Positions 43,265-52,375 are shown, numbered from the stretch's first letter. The stretch is 64,000 nucleotides of DNA from GCA-2683135 sp964507445 (GCA_964507445.1 CAZDQF010000022.1:15221-79220); one strand, 5' to 3'. Numbers and translations are program-made. Notes: generated from the sequence alone by a model not told the origin.

Positions 43265-43270
43265 ATTCTA
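43265..43270 (-). promoter_or_regulatory. Predicted short-leader -10 element (dehydratase gene)
   Basis: TAGAAT on the minus strand, 9 bases before the ATG at 43255. Confidence 0.5.
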
Positions 43271-43289
43271 ACCCGTTCTGCCAAGCCGT

Positions 43290-43295
43290 TATGAT
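43290..43295 (+). promoter_or_regulatory. Predicted -10 element of the 43363 gene
   Basis: TATGAT, with a weak TTCTAA 18 bases upstream. It is divergent from the dehydratase promoter, about 20 bases apart. Confidence 0.4.
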
Positions 43296-43362
43296 GGACA
43301 GGCTGTCAAACGCGGCAATGAACGCTCCACACGCCGTATGCCCCGGCGGAGAATCTTCGCTC

Positions 43363-43944
43363 GTGTCCAAGATCAGACGCTGCCCACATTGCATCGCCCT
43401 CGTCTACCGCCGTGACACCACGTGCCACCACTGCGGCGGAGACCTGCGCAGAAGCCAACCACGCATCCTCGATCGACGCTCCATCCTCTTCATCTTCTTC
43501 GTGGTCGGCGTCTTCGCCATCGCCGACGCCATCTACCTCACGAAGGAGCGCAGCAAGAGACAGATCCACGACACCAGCCTGATGCGTGAGTTCATCGAAG
43601 AGGACCTGCTCGCGGAGCGCACCTCCGGGAGCGACGAACCACGCTGGTCCGGAGCCGACAGCCTGAGCGAGCTCAGGGCGGAGTTCCGGCGTTTGATGGG
43701 AGATGACCCGAAGGCCATTCACGGCCGACCGGAGTTCCTCGGCTCCGCGGACGACCCCCAGGTCCCCTCTTCCCTTCACGGCATCGGCGCCCGCAAGTAC
43801 CTCTATCACCTCGAGTGGCGGACCGAGGACGGGCGCCAGTCTCACAAGCTCCCCATCTGGTTCGCCCTCACCGGCGACATCGGCGACACCAAGGTGGTGT
43901 TCATGAACTGGGGAGGCCGGAGCGAGCGTCGGGGCGACGGATAG
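43363..43944 (+). CDS. Zinc-ribbon membrane protein of unknown function
   Basis: About 193 residues: an N-terminal zinc ribbon (RRCPHCIAL and TCHHCGGDL, CxxC...CxxC), one membrane helix (RSILFIFFVVGVFAIADAIY), then a soluble domain with HKLPIWFALTGDIGDTKVVF. No family is recognised. The start is uncertain: GTG at 43363 directly precedes the zinc ribbon and has GGAGAA about 9 bases upstream; ATG at 43318 and 43291 are alternatives. It converges with the membrane-protein gene at 43950. Confidence 0.65.
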   Translation: MSKIRRCPHCIALVYRRDTTCHHCGGDLRRSQPRILDRRSILFIFFVVGVFAIADAIYLTKERSKRQIHDTSLMREFIEEDLLAERTSGSDEPRWSGADSLSELRAEFRRLMGDDPKAIHGRPEFLGSADDPQVPSSLHGIGARKYLYHLEWRTEDGRQSHKLPIWFALTGDIGDTKVVFMNWGGRSERRGDG

Positions 43945-43949
43945 CGGGG

Positions 43950-44462
43950 CTACCCGTAGAGCGTCCCCCCCCACTCCAGGACTGCGTCGATCTGTGTCTG
44001 TAGCAGGTCGGTCCAGTGAAGCCTGGCGGTGAACAGCAGCAGGAGTCCGATCAGGACGAGAGAGAGCAGGATCAAGACGAACCGCGCGACGGCGCAAACG
44101 ACCCGGAGCACGAGCCACGCGGGCCACAGCAGCACCACCAAGACCTTGCTGCCCTCCTCCTCCCCCCCCATGATCCGGCCGCATCGCCGCAGTCTCGCAG
44201 CCGTCCCCTTGACCCCCTCGTGCGCGGTCGGCAGTGACAGGGACGCCACCAGGATCAAGGCCACCAGCAGCCCACCGACCCAGGCCAGGGTCTCCCCCGT
44301 CCCAGCCGGGACCTGGTCCTTCGAGAACTCCACGTCTCCGCGAAACCACTGGATGAGGAGGACGGCCACCACCGTCAACGGGACGACGTTGACGATCAAC
44401 AGCATGGCGAGGGTGGCCTTGAAGCTCCGTCGTCGCGCCGGCTTCCCCTTTCTCCTGCTCAT
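43950..44462 (-). CDS. Membrane protein of unknown function
   Basis: A 170-residue protein with an Arg/Lys-rich N-terminus (MSRRKGKPARRRSFKATLAM) and four likely membrane segments: MLLIVNVVPLTVVAVLLI, WVGGLLVALILVASLS, VLVVLLWPAWLVLRVVCAV and FVLILLSLVLIGLLLLF. No conserved family is recognised. CAAGAT (44469-44474) lies 6 bases before the ATG. It is divergent from the HEAT-VWA gene. Confidence 0.7.
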   Translation of the reverse strand: MSRRKGKPARRRSFKATLAMLLIVNVVPLTVVAVLLIQWFRGDVEFSKDQVPAGTGETLAWVGGLLVALILVASLSLPTAHEGVKGTAARLRRCGRIMGGEEEGSKVLVVLLWPAWLVLRVVCAVARFVLILLSLVLIGLLLLFTARLHWTDLLQTQIDAVLEWGGTLYG

Positions 44463-44468
44463 GGGGTC

Positions 44469-44474
44469 ATCTTG
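44469..44474 (-). promoter_or_regulatory. Possible leaderless -10 element (membrane protein gene)
   Basis: CAAGAT on the minus strand, 6 bases before the ATG at 44462. The first base deviates from TANNNT. Confidence 0.35.
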
Positions 44475-44500
44475 GCCTGAGAGTTCACAGGCCACAATGT

Positions 44501-44506
44501 TACCTT
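44501..44506 (+). promoter_or_regulatory. Predicted leaderless -10 element (HEAT-VWA gene 2)
   Basis: TACCTT, exactly 6 bases before the ATG at 44513. Confidence 0.5.
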
Positions 44507-44512
44507 GGGCGA

Positions 44513-46801
44513 ATGCGCTATTCGTCTGCATGGCTTCAGCTGTCCGTCTGTCTGCTGTGCCTCGCGGGGCTGCTCGCCTCGACCGCACCATCCCAGGACA
44601 TCCACGACGCGCGGCGCACGTTCAAGGCCGCGATCCGCAACGCGGACCTGGACCAACGCAAGACGGGCGTGGACGCCCTGGTCGCCAGCAGGGACGCGCG
44701 GGGACTCAAGGACCTGCTGTCCGCCACCCTTCGCACGACCAGGAGCCTCGAGAAGGTCGAGAAGCGGCTACGGGCCATGGGGAAGGCTATCGCCGAGTCG
44801 ACGGAGACCCTCGACAAGCAGTACGACAAGGGGAGGCCTATCTCCCAGGGCATGATGCTCGCCGCTCAACGCAAGCTCACCCCCCTGATGAAGAAGCGCG
44901 ACGGAATCGTGGCCGAGAAGCGCAAGATGCAGCGGTGGCGAGACGTTCTGCTCGACGGATGCGCGAGCCTGATCGGTGGCCTGGAAGACGGCGCCGAGGA
45001 GACCGCGATCGAGGACTTGCGCCGAACGCTGACACGGAAGCGGGACTTTGAAGAGCGCCGCCAGGTGGTCGAGGTCCTGTCCCGTTGCGAGGGGCACTTT
45101 GCCCGAGACGCGCTGCTGTCGTTCCTCCTCGAGGCGAAGGACGGCGTGCTCCGTGTGGCCGTCGTCGACGCCCTGGGCGAACGCCGCGACCCCACCACCA
45201 TCCCCGCGCTGGCCCGGGCACTGCGGGACGAGGTGTGGCCGGCCCGTGTCGCCGCGGCCCGCGCTCTCGGAGAGCTGGCGTCGATCCGCTGCATCCCTCC
45301 GCTGCTGGACGCCTTGTACAAGGCAGAGGGGCGATTCCTCGAAGAGACCATCGAGGCCCTGGTCGCCCACGCCGGCGTCACCTTCCACGACAATCGGACC
45401 CTGTGGAGGAAGTGGTGGGAGGACGAGGCCGACACCCTGGAGCAGGTCTTGGAGAAGCTCGAATCCACCAACCCCGCGCAGAAGGTCGGCGGCGCCCTCT
45501 CCGTCGGACAGCGCAGGTTCCTGTTGGGGGCGCGCCGGATCCTCGCCGCAGACGGCCTCGGTGAGCTGAACGCCGACGACGTCTCCCGACCGGACAAGCT
45601 GGAGGCGGCGGACGGCGAGGCGTTGGACGTACGGCGGGAGGCCGTGGGACGCGCGTTCACCGGGTTGCCCGAGGACTTGCGGGATCGCTTGGTGTCCCGC
45701 TTCCTCCTGCGGCCGTTGTCCCAGACCATCCAGCCCGATCGCCAGGCGCGGTTCATCGAGACCCTGGCCTGGGTACGAACCGCGGCGGTCAGGGATCTGC
45801 TCTCGGGCCTCGCGGGTCCCGCCTCGATCGCGAACCCCGCCTCCGGAAAGCCCTACTCCGAGAAGGACCGCCTGAGACTGCGTGTGGCCGCCACCCACGC
45901 CCTCGGCGGTCAGGGGCACGCGTCCGTCGCCGACACCCTCGGCCGGCTGTTACGCGAGGGTTCCGGCCACGCGGACGTTCGGCTCGCCGCGGCCAGGTCC
46001 CTGGAACGGCTGCACCTGAAGCCCTGCGTCCCGCACCTGATCAAGGGGCTGGAGTCGGGCGACCCTTCGCTCAAAGCGGCTTGCTCCCAAGCCCTGATCG
46101 CCCTCACCCGACAAGACCACGGCGACGTGAGCGGATGGCAATCATGGTGGCGGGGTCAGGCTCGTGATTGGACCATCCCGAACAAGAAGCTCAATCCGGG
46201 GCCGAAGGCTGAAAGAGTTGCTGGTGAACGCCGGGGGGGGACGCAGTTCTACGGAATCGAGACCAGATCCAAGCACGTGGTTTTCATTCTCGATCGATCC
46301 GGTAGCATGACCGCTCAGGATTCGAGAGGAAAGAGGACCAAGATGGTTGTCGCGAAAGCGGAATTGACCCGTGCGGTCAATTCCCTGCCTGACGACGCGA
46401 CCTTCAATATCATCTTCTACAACAGCCGATGGGATGGCTGGCGCGACAAGATGGCCGTTGCGTCCCGCGCCAATCGGAAGAAGGCCACCGAGTGGATCAA
46501 GCAGGTCAGAGAAGTCGGCAGTACCAACATCTTCGATTCCCTGGAGCGGGCTTTCCTTCTGGCGGGCAGAGGCACTCACGACAGGGCTTACGGAATGGCC
46601 CTGGACACCATCTTCTTCATGAGCGACGGCCAGGCCAACCGCGGCCGGATCACCAATCCCACTCAGATCCTCGAAGAGGTGCGGCAGATGAACGCCCTCA
46701 AGAAGGTGCGGATTCACACCATCGGGATTGGTCCCAATCACGACAAGGCGCTCATGAGCGGGCTCGCCCGGCTCTCCGGCGGCACCTACGTCTCCCGGTA
46801 G
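44513..46801 (+). CDS. Secreted HEAT-repeat/VWA domain protein, long paralog
   Basis: A 762-residue exported protein (signal MRYSSAWLQLSVCLLCLAGL ending APSQ). A charged helical region (about 30-190) is followed by HEAT repeats (about 190-280) capped by TFHDNRTLWRKWWEDEAD, an inserted region with a second HEAT set (about 420-550) capped by DVSGWQSWWRGQ, and a VWA domain (about 585-758) with MIDAS residues in DRSGS, STNIF and FFMSDGQAN. It shares architecture and linker (GGTQFYGIETRSKHVVFILD) with the 36178-37797 protein but has about 220 extra residues. The VWA part uses visibly fewer GC-ending codons than the rest. A small lipoprotein gene follows after 23 bases. Confidence 0.88.
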   Translation: MRYSSAWLQLSVCLLCLAGLLASTAPSQDIHDARRTFKAAIRNADLDQRKTGVDALVASRDARGLKDLLSATLRTTRSLEKVEKRLRAMGKAIAESTETLDKQYDKGRPISQGMMLAAQRKLTPLMKKRDGIVAEKRKMQRWRDVLLDGCASLIGGLEDGAEETAIEDLRRTLTRKRDFEERRQVVEVLSRCEGHFARDALLSFLLEAKDGVLRVAVVDALGERRDPTTIPALARALRDEVWPARVAAARALGELASIRCIPPLLDALYKAEGRFLEETIEALVAHAGVTFHDNRTLWRKWWEDEADTLEQVLEKLESTNPAQKVGGALSVGQRRFLLGARRILAADGLGELNADDVSRPDKLEAADGEALDVRREAVGRAFTGLPEDLRDRLVSRFLLRPLSQTIQPDRQARFIETLAWVRTAAVRDLLSGLAGPASIANPASGKPYSEKDRLRLRVAATHALGGQGHASVADTLGRLLREGSGHADVRLAAARSLERLHLKPCVPHLIKGLESGDPSLKAACSQALIALTRQDHGDVSGWQSWWRGQARDWTIPNKKLNPGPKAERVAGERRGGTQFYGIETRSKHVVFILDRSGSMTAQDSRGKRTKMVVAKAELTRAVNSLPDDATFNIIFYNSRWDGWRDKMAVASRANRKKATEWIKQVREVGSTNIFDSLERAFLLAGRGTHDRAYGMALDTIFFMSDGQANRGRITNPTQILEEVRQMNALKKVRIHTIGIGPNHDKALMSGLARLSGGTYVSR

Positions 46802-46824
46802 CCCGCGGCGGCATCCTCGGGCTG

Positions 46825-47190
46825 ATGGTGCTGGTGATGGCGGCGTGCGGCTCTACCGAAGCCCCTTCGGTGCGCTCCCGCGTCACCACCGACGCTGGCC
46901 AGCAAGCGGACGACGCCATCCGGCAGCGGCTGGAGTCCGTCACCATCCTCATGGAACAGTTCGAGGAGGGAGAGACACGAGCCGAGGTCGAGGTGCTGGC
47001 TCGGGAGATCGCCCTCCTGACGCGGGACCCCATGTTCGATCCGTGGCCCCTGACCAGGGCGAAGCTCGGCACCCAGGCCCTCTTCCTGGTCGCGGACGAC
47101 GCCGACGCCCGCACCCGGGCGCTGAAGCGCTGCACCACGCTCATCCAGGACATGAACCAGACCGCTGACGGACGAGGAGGCCGACCATAG
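46825..47190 (+). CDS. Small predicted lipoprotein
   Basis: About 121 residues. The ATG start gives a short hydrophobic leader ending in a lipobox-like LVMAACGS; the n-region is unusually short, so the true start may differ or overlap the upstream gene. The rest is helical and charged (RQRLESVTILMEQFEEGETR, TRALKRCTTLIQDMNQTAD). No family is recognised. It follows the long HEAT-VWA gene by 23 bases and precedes RNase D by 26, suggesting an operon. Confidence 0.55.
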   Translation: MVLVMAACGSTEAPSVRSRVTTDAGQQADDAIRQRLESVTILMEQFEEGETRAEVEVLAREIALLTRDPMFDPWPLTRAKLGTQALFLVADDADARTRALKRCTTLIQDMNQTADGRGGRP

Positions 47191-47216
47191 CCTCACACCT
47201 CCCTCACGACGCGGTC

Positions 47217-48344
47217 ATGGTGGAGTCGCCGTCCCAGCTCACCGAGGTCGCGGCCTCCCTGGAGCGCGCAGACCGTATCGCCCTGGACACGGAGTCCAAC
47301 AGCCTGCACGTGTACGCGGAGCAGGTGTGCTACGTCCAGCTCAAAGCCAACGACCGGGTCTTCCTTGTGGACACGGTCGCCGTCCGGGATCTGAGCCTCC
47401 TCAAGCCGTCTCTCGAAGACCCCGGCATCACCAAGCTGCTTCATGGCGCCGACTACGACGTGGTCTGCCTCAAGCGGGACTTCGATATCGGGCTGAGCCC
47501 GATCTTCGACACCATGATCGCCGCCCAGATGCTCGGATACGAACAACTCGGGCTGGCCGCCCTGGTCAGTCGACACTTCGACGTGACCATGAACAAGAGC
47601 CTGTCGAAGAACAACTGGGGCAAGCGACCGCTGAACGAGGAGTACATCCCCTACCTGGTGGACGACGTGATCTACCTGGAGGAGCTCCATGACATCCTCC
47701 ACGGCGCCCTGGAAGAGCAGGACTACCTGGAGGAGGCGGCCATCGAGTTTTCTCGGGTCTCCAGGCAGGAATGGCGCGGCGGCGCCGGCCTGGCCCCGGA
47801 GGGGTTCCGACGGATCAAGGGGGCCAGGAACCTGAACCAGACGGACCTGTCGATCCTCAAGGAGCTCTACGCCGTGCGTGACGCCCTGGCGCAGGACATG
47901 AACGTCCCGGTGTTCCGCATCATGGGCAACGAGCAGATGCTCGCCGTCGCGAGGCGTCGCCCGACGGACCTCAGGAAGCTCGCCCGCATCCGCGGCTTCA
48001 CCTCTCGGGTGATCAAACGGATGGGGACCCAGGTCATCGAGGCCGTCCGGGCCGGGGTCGCCAACAAGGCCGAGGTCCCCCTGCGCGTGAAGCAGAAGGG
48101 CGAGCGACCGACGGAGGCTCAGTCCATGGTCTCCGAGGAGCTCCGGCGCTGGCGACGCGGCGAGATCGCACGGCGCAAGGCCCCTTCCATCGTGGTGCTG
48201 CCGAATCACGTCATGGAGCGGATCTCCCGCTCATGCCCCAGGGACCTGGAGCAGCTGAGCCAGATCGAGGGTCTGGGCGAGGGCCGCCTGGACCGGTACG
48301 GCGACGTGATCCTCGGGATCGTGAACGACGTGCTCGGGGACTGA
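47217..48344 (+). CDS. rnd: Ribonuclease D
   Basis: A 375-residue 3'-5' exoribonuclease that trims tRNA and other small RNA 3' ends. The DEDD catalytic residues are visible: RIALDTESNSL (Asp, Glu), HGADYDVVCLKRDF (Asp) and YIPYLVDDVIYLEEL (Tyr and last Asp). Two HRDC domains follow (about 205-285 with LKELYAVRDALAQDMNVPVF, and about 300-372 with LEQLSQIEGLGEGRLDRYG), the same architecture as E. coli RNase D. The start MVESPSQLTE is placed by the family. Confidence 0.93.
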   Translation: MVESPSQLTEVAASLERADRIALDTESNSLHVYAEQVCYVQLKANDRVFLVDTVAVRDLSLLKPSLEDPGITKLLHGADYDVVCLKRDFDIGLSPIFDTMIAAQMLGYEQLGLAALVSRHFDVTMNKSLSKNNWGKRPLNEEYIPYLVDDVIYLEELHDILHGALEEQDYLEEAAIEFSRVSRQEWRGGAGLAPEGFRRIKGARNLNQTDLSILKELYAVRDALAQDMNVPVFRIMGNEQMLAVARRRPTDLRKLARIRGFTSRVIKRMGTQVIEAVRAGVANKAEVPLRVKQKGERPTEAQSMVSEELRRWRRGEIARRKAPSIVVLPNHVMERISRSCPRDLEQLSQIEGLGEGRLDRYGDVILGIVNDVLGD

Positions 48345-48380
48345 CCGACAACAACCCCCGCCCTTTCGCCGCCGCCCTCT

Positions 48381-48386
48381 TAGAAT
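48381..48386 (+). promoter_or_regulatory. Predicted leaderless -10 element (48394 gene)
   Basis: TAGAAT, 7 bases before the ATG at 48394. It overlaps the alternative in-frame ATG at 48385, which argues against that start. Confidence 0.5.
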
Positions 48387-48393
48387 GTCCCCC

Positions 48394-49257
48394 ATGGACG
48401 CCCCGCGGCCGCGTTTTCGTATCGGCTACTGCACCTCCGGCCTCGCCGGGCACCGGCTCCCGGAGGCGCTCAACCTGCTCGCGGACCTGGGATACCGGGG
48501 CGTCTTCATCACCCTCGATGTCCACCACCTGGACCCTCTCTCCGGAGGCGTCCGGGATGAAGTAGCGGCCATCAAGTCCATCCTCCACACCCTGGACATG
48601 GAGGCGGTGGTGGAGACCGGCGCCCGGTTCATCCTGGACCCGCGGCGCAAGCACCACCCCAACCTGCTCTCGCGGGAAGGAGCCGACCGCCGAGAGGCGT
48701 TCCTCCGCAGCGCCATCGACATCGCCAACGAGCTCGAAGCGCCGTGCGTCTCCCTGTGGTCGGGAGGGAACCACGACGGGCTGGCGGAGGACGAGGCCTA
48801 TGCGATCCTCGGCGGTGCCCTCGGTCGTCTCCTGGATCACGCGGAGCGCGCGGGCGTGGACCTCGCCTTCGAACCCGAGCCCGGCATGCTGATCGAACGA
48901 GTGGATCAGTTCCACAGACTCCGCGATCAACTGGACGGTCCGCGTCGTCTCAAGCTCTCCCTGGACTGCGGGCACCTCCTGGTGACCCGGGAGGGGCGCC
49001 CCGAGGACATCATCCGGGCAGAGAAGGAGCTGCTGGCGTGCGTCGCCATCGAGGACATGAAGACCGGCGTCCACCAGCACCTCCCGTTCGGAGAAGGAGA
49101 CCTGGACCTGCCGCCGCTCATCGAGGCACTCTCCGAGATCGGATTCGCCGGCGTGGTCGCCGTCGAGCTGGCCCGCCACAGCCATGAAGGCCCGTACCAG
49201 GCCGCCCGATCTCGCGACGTTCTCCAGGGACTGGGCGTCCCCTTCCGGGACGGATGA
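48394..49257 (+). CDS. Sugar phosphate isomerase/epimerase family TIM-barrel protein
   Basis: A 287-residue xylose-isomerase-like TIM-barrel protein: RIGYCTSGLAGHRLPEALNL, GYRGVFITLDVHHL, VDLAFEPEPGMLI (metal-binding Glu), KLSLDCGHLLV (Asp, His), VAIEDMKTGVHQHLPFGEGD and VAVELARHSHEG. The substrate is unknown. The ATG at 48394 rather than 48385 is supported by the -10 box. The following WecA-like gene starts 4 bases after its stop, so it may belong to the polysaccharide operon and act on a sugar precursor; that link is inferred from position only. Confidence 0.83.
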   Translation: MDAPRPRFRIGYCTSGLAGHRLPEALNLLADLGYRGVFITLDVHHLDPLSGGVRDEVAAIKSILHTLDMEAVVETGARFILDPRRKHHPNLLSREGADRREAFLRSAIDIANELEAPCVSLWSGGNHDGLAEDEAYAILGGALGRLLDHAERAGVDLAFEPEPGMLIERVDQFHRLRDQLDGPRRLKLSLDCGHLLVTREGRPEDIIRAEKELLACVAIEDMKTGVHQHLPFGEGDLDLPPLIEALSEIGFAGVVAVELARHSHEGPYQAARSRDVLQGLGVPFRDG

Positions 49258-49261
49258 TCAG

Positions 49262-50344
49262 GTGACCCTGCCGTCCGCCGGGTTGTTGCTCTTTGGGGTC
49301 GCCATCCTGATCAGCGCCTCGCTGCTGCCGTTCCTGGAGCGGATCGCCCGCGGTACCGGAGCCGTGGACGCGCCCGGCGGCAGGAAGCAACACGAAGGGC
49401 CGACGCCCCTGGCCGGAGGCATCGCGGTCCTGACCGCCGTCGTGGTCCCGGCCACGGTAGGTCTGCTGGTGGCCCTCCGCGCGTGGCACGAGAGCGGCTG
49501 GGTCCCGGACGAGCTGCTCGTGCACCTCCCCGGAGTGCGGCGCCGCGCCCCTCAACTGCTCTGCATCCTGGCCGGGACCGCGGTGATGATGGTGCTGGGC
49601 CATATCGACGACCGCAGGGGCCTCTCTCCCTGGCTGAAGCTCGCCGTCCAGGGAGCCTGCGCCGCCATGCTCACCGTCGCCGGTCTGCACATCAGCCTCT
49701 ACCTCGACTCCCCGGTCTGGCAGATCGGCCTGACCATCCTCTACGTGGTGTTCATCACCAACGCGGTGAACTTCATCGACAACATGAACGGGCTCATGGC
49801 GGGCGTGGTCCTGATCGGTTCACTCCACCTGCTCACCCTCGCCATCGCCACCGGGCAGCTGTTCATGGCCGCCATCCTCATCTGCCTGACCGGCGGGCTC
49901 TGCGGCTTCCTGCCCCGCAACTTCCCCCGCGCACGGGTCTTCATGGGAGACTCCGGGAGCCTCGCCATCGGCTTCCTCCTCGCGTCTCTCACCGTGGCCT
50001 TCACCTTCGATGAGGGACCACCCAGCACCCGCCCGTTCCTGCTCCCGGCCGCCATCCTCGCGATCCCGGCCTGGGACGGGTTGCTGGTGATCGTCTCGCG
50101 GGCTCGGCGTGGGGTGCACCCGTTCACCGCAGGCCGCGATCACCTGTCCCATCGTCTGGTGGCGCGGGGCCTGTCGCCGGTCCGGGCGGTGGTCACCTTG
50201 TGGACGATCCAGTTCCTCGCCGGTGTGCCCGTCGTCCTCGACGGCCAGGTCCCGTTCCGCGTCCTGGCCACGGTGTGGGGGATCGCCACTGCCACCGCGT
50301 TCGCCGTCGGCTGGAGACGCAGGATCGAGGTGCCCGCCCCATGA
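49262..50344 (+). CDS. WecA/MraY-family polyprenyl-phosphate sugar-1-phosphate transferase
   Basis: A 360-residue multi-pass membrane enzyme of glycosyltransferase family 4 (MraY/WecA type). Key motifs are HEGPTPLAGGIAVL, GHIDDRRGLSPWLKL, TNAVNFIDNMNGLMAG, RVFMGDSGSLAIGFL and the C-terminal HLSHRLVARGLSPVRAV. It transfers a sugar-1-phosphate (often GlcNAc-1-P) from a UDP-sugar to undecaprenyl phosphate, starting a surface polysaccharide. The start is GTG at 49262; the frame to 49184 overlaps the upstream gene. It overlaps the O-antigen ligase gene by four bases (ATGA). Confidence 0.9.
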   Translation: MTLPSAGLLLFGVAILISASLLPFLERIARGTGAVDAPGGRKQHEGPTPLAGGIAVLTAVVVPATVGLLVALRAWHESGWVPDELLVHLPGVRRRAPQLLCILAGTAVMMVLGHIDDRRGLSPWLKLAVQGACAAMLTVAGLHISLYLDSPVWQIGLTILYVVFITNAVNFIDNMNGLMAGVVLIGSLHLLTLAIATGQLFMAAILICLTGGLCGFLPRNFPRARVFMGDSGSLAIGFLLASLTVAFTFDEGPPSTRPFLLPAAILAIPAWDGLLVIVSRARRGVHPFTAGRDHLSHRLVARGLSPVRAVVTLWTIQFLAGVPVVLDGQVPFRVLATVWGIATATAFAVGWRRRIEVPAP

Positions 50345-52287
50345 GCGCCTCACCGGTGACCCCCGAACCGCGGCCCATCGGGTTGCTGGGCGCGCTCCTC
50401 CTGGGCCTGGGCCTCGGACTCCGACTCCTCCTCCCCGACGAACCCGCCACCTGGCCGATCACGAACGCGCTGGCCCGCATCCCTCTCTTCGCCGGTTCCG
50501 GGCTCATCCTCCTGGAGCAGCTCCTCCGCCGCAAAGCGGCCCCCGCCGCCGCCGCGTGGTTGCTCGTCCTCGCGATCCTCCCCGGCTGCTTCCCCATCAC
50601 CGCTCAGGGCGTCGCCCGTGCCCTGGACTTCCTGGCGGCGGTGTCCGTGGGCATCGCCGTTCGCAATCTGGTCGTTCACGACGGCATGGGGCCGACCATA
50701 CGACGCTGGTTGCTGGCTTGCGGCGTCACCCTGTCGGTCATCGGGCTGTCCCAGACCCTGTGGCAACGGGATCAGCTGCGTTCCGATCCGCTGGTCAGCG
50801 AGGTGTGGTTCACGTCGCCCATGGCGCAGGCGTTCCTCGACTCAGACCGCGCCAGCGCCACCCTCTTCAACGCCAACGCCTTCGCCGGACTCCTGCTTCT
50901 CCTGCTACCCCTCGGCATCTGGCGAAGCGGACGGCGGGGAGCCATCCTGGTGATGGTCCTGATGACCTTCGGGTTCGTCGCCGCAGGCTCCGCCGGCGCC
51001 ACCCTCGCCCTGCTGCTGAGCCTCGCCGTCGCCAGGAGAGAACCAGGGCCGGTGGGACCATGGTGCCGCGGGCTCGCCCTGGCGGGCGCCGCCGGGGTCC
51101 TGCTCCTGATCACCTGCCTGAGCTTCCAGTGGACCCCGCCTCTGGTGGGCGGGAAGCTCGCGACCTTCTCTCAGCGCCTCGACTATCACCGGCTGGGCTT
51201 CCGCATGCTCGACGACATGGGGTTGTCGGGAGCCGGACTGGAGGCGACCCGGGAGCTGCGCTGGGCCCACGCCCGCCCGGATGAAGACCACAGCGCCCAC
51301 CTGCACGACACGTGGTTGCAGCTGCTGATCGAGCTCGGCCCCGTGGGGTTGCTCGCCCTGGTCGTCGCCGTCGGGCTCCTGCTCCGGGGGCAACGGCGGC
51401 GTCCGGAATCCGTCGCCCCACCAGTGGATCAGCTCCTCTCCCGCACCCTCGGCCTGGGCCTGGCGGGAGGGATGTTCGTGGCCCCGTTGTTGAACGGCGT
51501 CCCCAGGGTCCTGCCCCTCAACTGGGAGGCCCCGCCGTGGCTGGACGGCGTGATCCTCGTCGTCATCGCCGTGACCGCCGCTCGAGCGTCGCGAGGCATG
51601 GGGTCTCCCTCCCGCGCGGCGTGGGCCGTAGCCCTCACGGCTTTCGCGCTCCACGGCCTGGTGGACAGCGACCTCTATGCGCCGGCGGCCGCCACCGTGC
51701 TGGCCACGGTCATCGCCCTCGCTCCCGTCACCGTCCCCCGCGACGGACCGGGCGACCGGGTGCTGCTCCTCCTGGGATCGGCGCTGCTGTTGTTGATGCC
51801 CCTGGCGGACGCCGGGGTCTCGCTGTTGCGCGACGAAGGACGGCACGCCGTCGCCGCGGTTCGCAGGGGCAGGATCACCCAGCAGGACGTCACCAGCCTG
51901 CGGGCTCTCCTCGCCTCCTTCCCCGACCGGGACGCCGGCCGGGCGCTGCTCTTGGCAGCGTCCCGATCCCCCGGCACGCCCCCCTGGCGACCCCCGGAAC
52001 AGCTCGGACGCCGGCCGTTCTACCGGCTGCTGGAGGCGCAACGACGGGCCGCCGGACGCGTCACCGGCGCACCGGAGATCGAGAAGGAACGCTCCCTGGA
52101 CGAGCTGGTGGTCCCGGGCGAAGCCCTCGAACCCTGGATCCGACGAGCGCTCATGACCGCCGCTGCGGCGGACGGGGACACGGAGGGGAGGCGGCGACAC
52201 GCCCGGGAGGGGATCCGCGCCATGGACCGGTGGAACGTCACGGACCCGCGGCTGCGGGAGGCCCTCGAACGAGGCGCGCGTCCCTGA
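50341..52287 (+). CDS. O-antigen ligase/polymerase family protein
   Basis: A 648-residue membrane protein with about a dozen hydrophobic segments in the first 500 residues and a soluble C-terminal tail. The family motif lies in DEDHSAHLHDTWLQLLIELG followed by PVGLLALVV (His and Glu of the WaaL/Wzy motif). RLDYHRLGFRMLDDMGLSGAG precedes it as in other members. It joins or polymerises lipid-linked glycans on the periplasmic side. Four-base overlap with the upstream transferase gene supports co-translation. The 150-residue Arg-rich C-terminal region (DELVVPGEALEPWIRRALMT) is unusual for the family. Confidence 0.87.
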   Translation: MSASPVTPEPRPIGLLGALLLGLGLGLRLLLPDEPATWPITNALARIPLFAGSGLILLEQLLRRKAAPAAAAWLLVLAILPGCFPITAQGVARALDFLAAVSVGIAVRNLVVHDGMGPTIRRWLLACGVTLSVIGLSQTLWQRDQLRSDPLVSEVWFTSPMAQAFLDSDRASATLFNANAFAGLLLLLLPLGIWRSGRRGAILVMVLMTFGFVAAGSAGATLALLLSLAVARREPGPVGPWCRGLALAGAAGVLLLITCLSFQWTPPLVGGKLATFSQRLDYHRLGFRMLDDMGLSGAGLEATRELRWAHARPDEDHSAHLHDTWLQLLIELGPVGLLALVVAVGLLLRGQRRRPESVAPPVDQLLSRTLGLGLAGGMFVAPLLNGVPRVLPLNWEAPPWLDGVILVVIAVTAARASRGMGSPSRAAWAVALTAFALHGLVDSDLYAPAAATVLATVIALAPVTVPRDGPGDRVLLLLGSALLLLMPLADAGVSLLRDEGRHAVAAVRRGRITQQDVTSLRALLASFPDRDAGRALLLAASRSPGTPPWRPPEQLGRRPFYRLLEAQRRAAGRVTGAPEIEKERSLDELVVPGEALEPWIRRALMTAAAADGDTEGRRRHAREGIRAMDRWNVTDPRLREALERGARP

Positions 52288-52360
52288 TCCCCGGTCCTCC
52301 GGGTCCGACAAGGGCCCCCGGCGCGGCGCGAGTTCGGTTGGTGGAAAGCCCTCCGTGTGG

Positions 52361-52366
52361 CATGAT
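52361..52366 (+). promoter_or_regulatory. Possible short-leader -10 element (GT4 gene)
   Basis: CATGAT, 9 bases before the ATG at 52376. Confidence 0.35.
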
Positions 52367-52375
52367 CCGCGCTCC

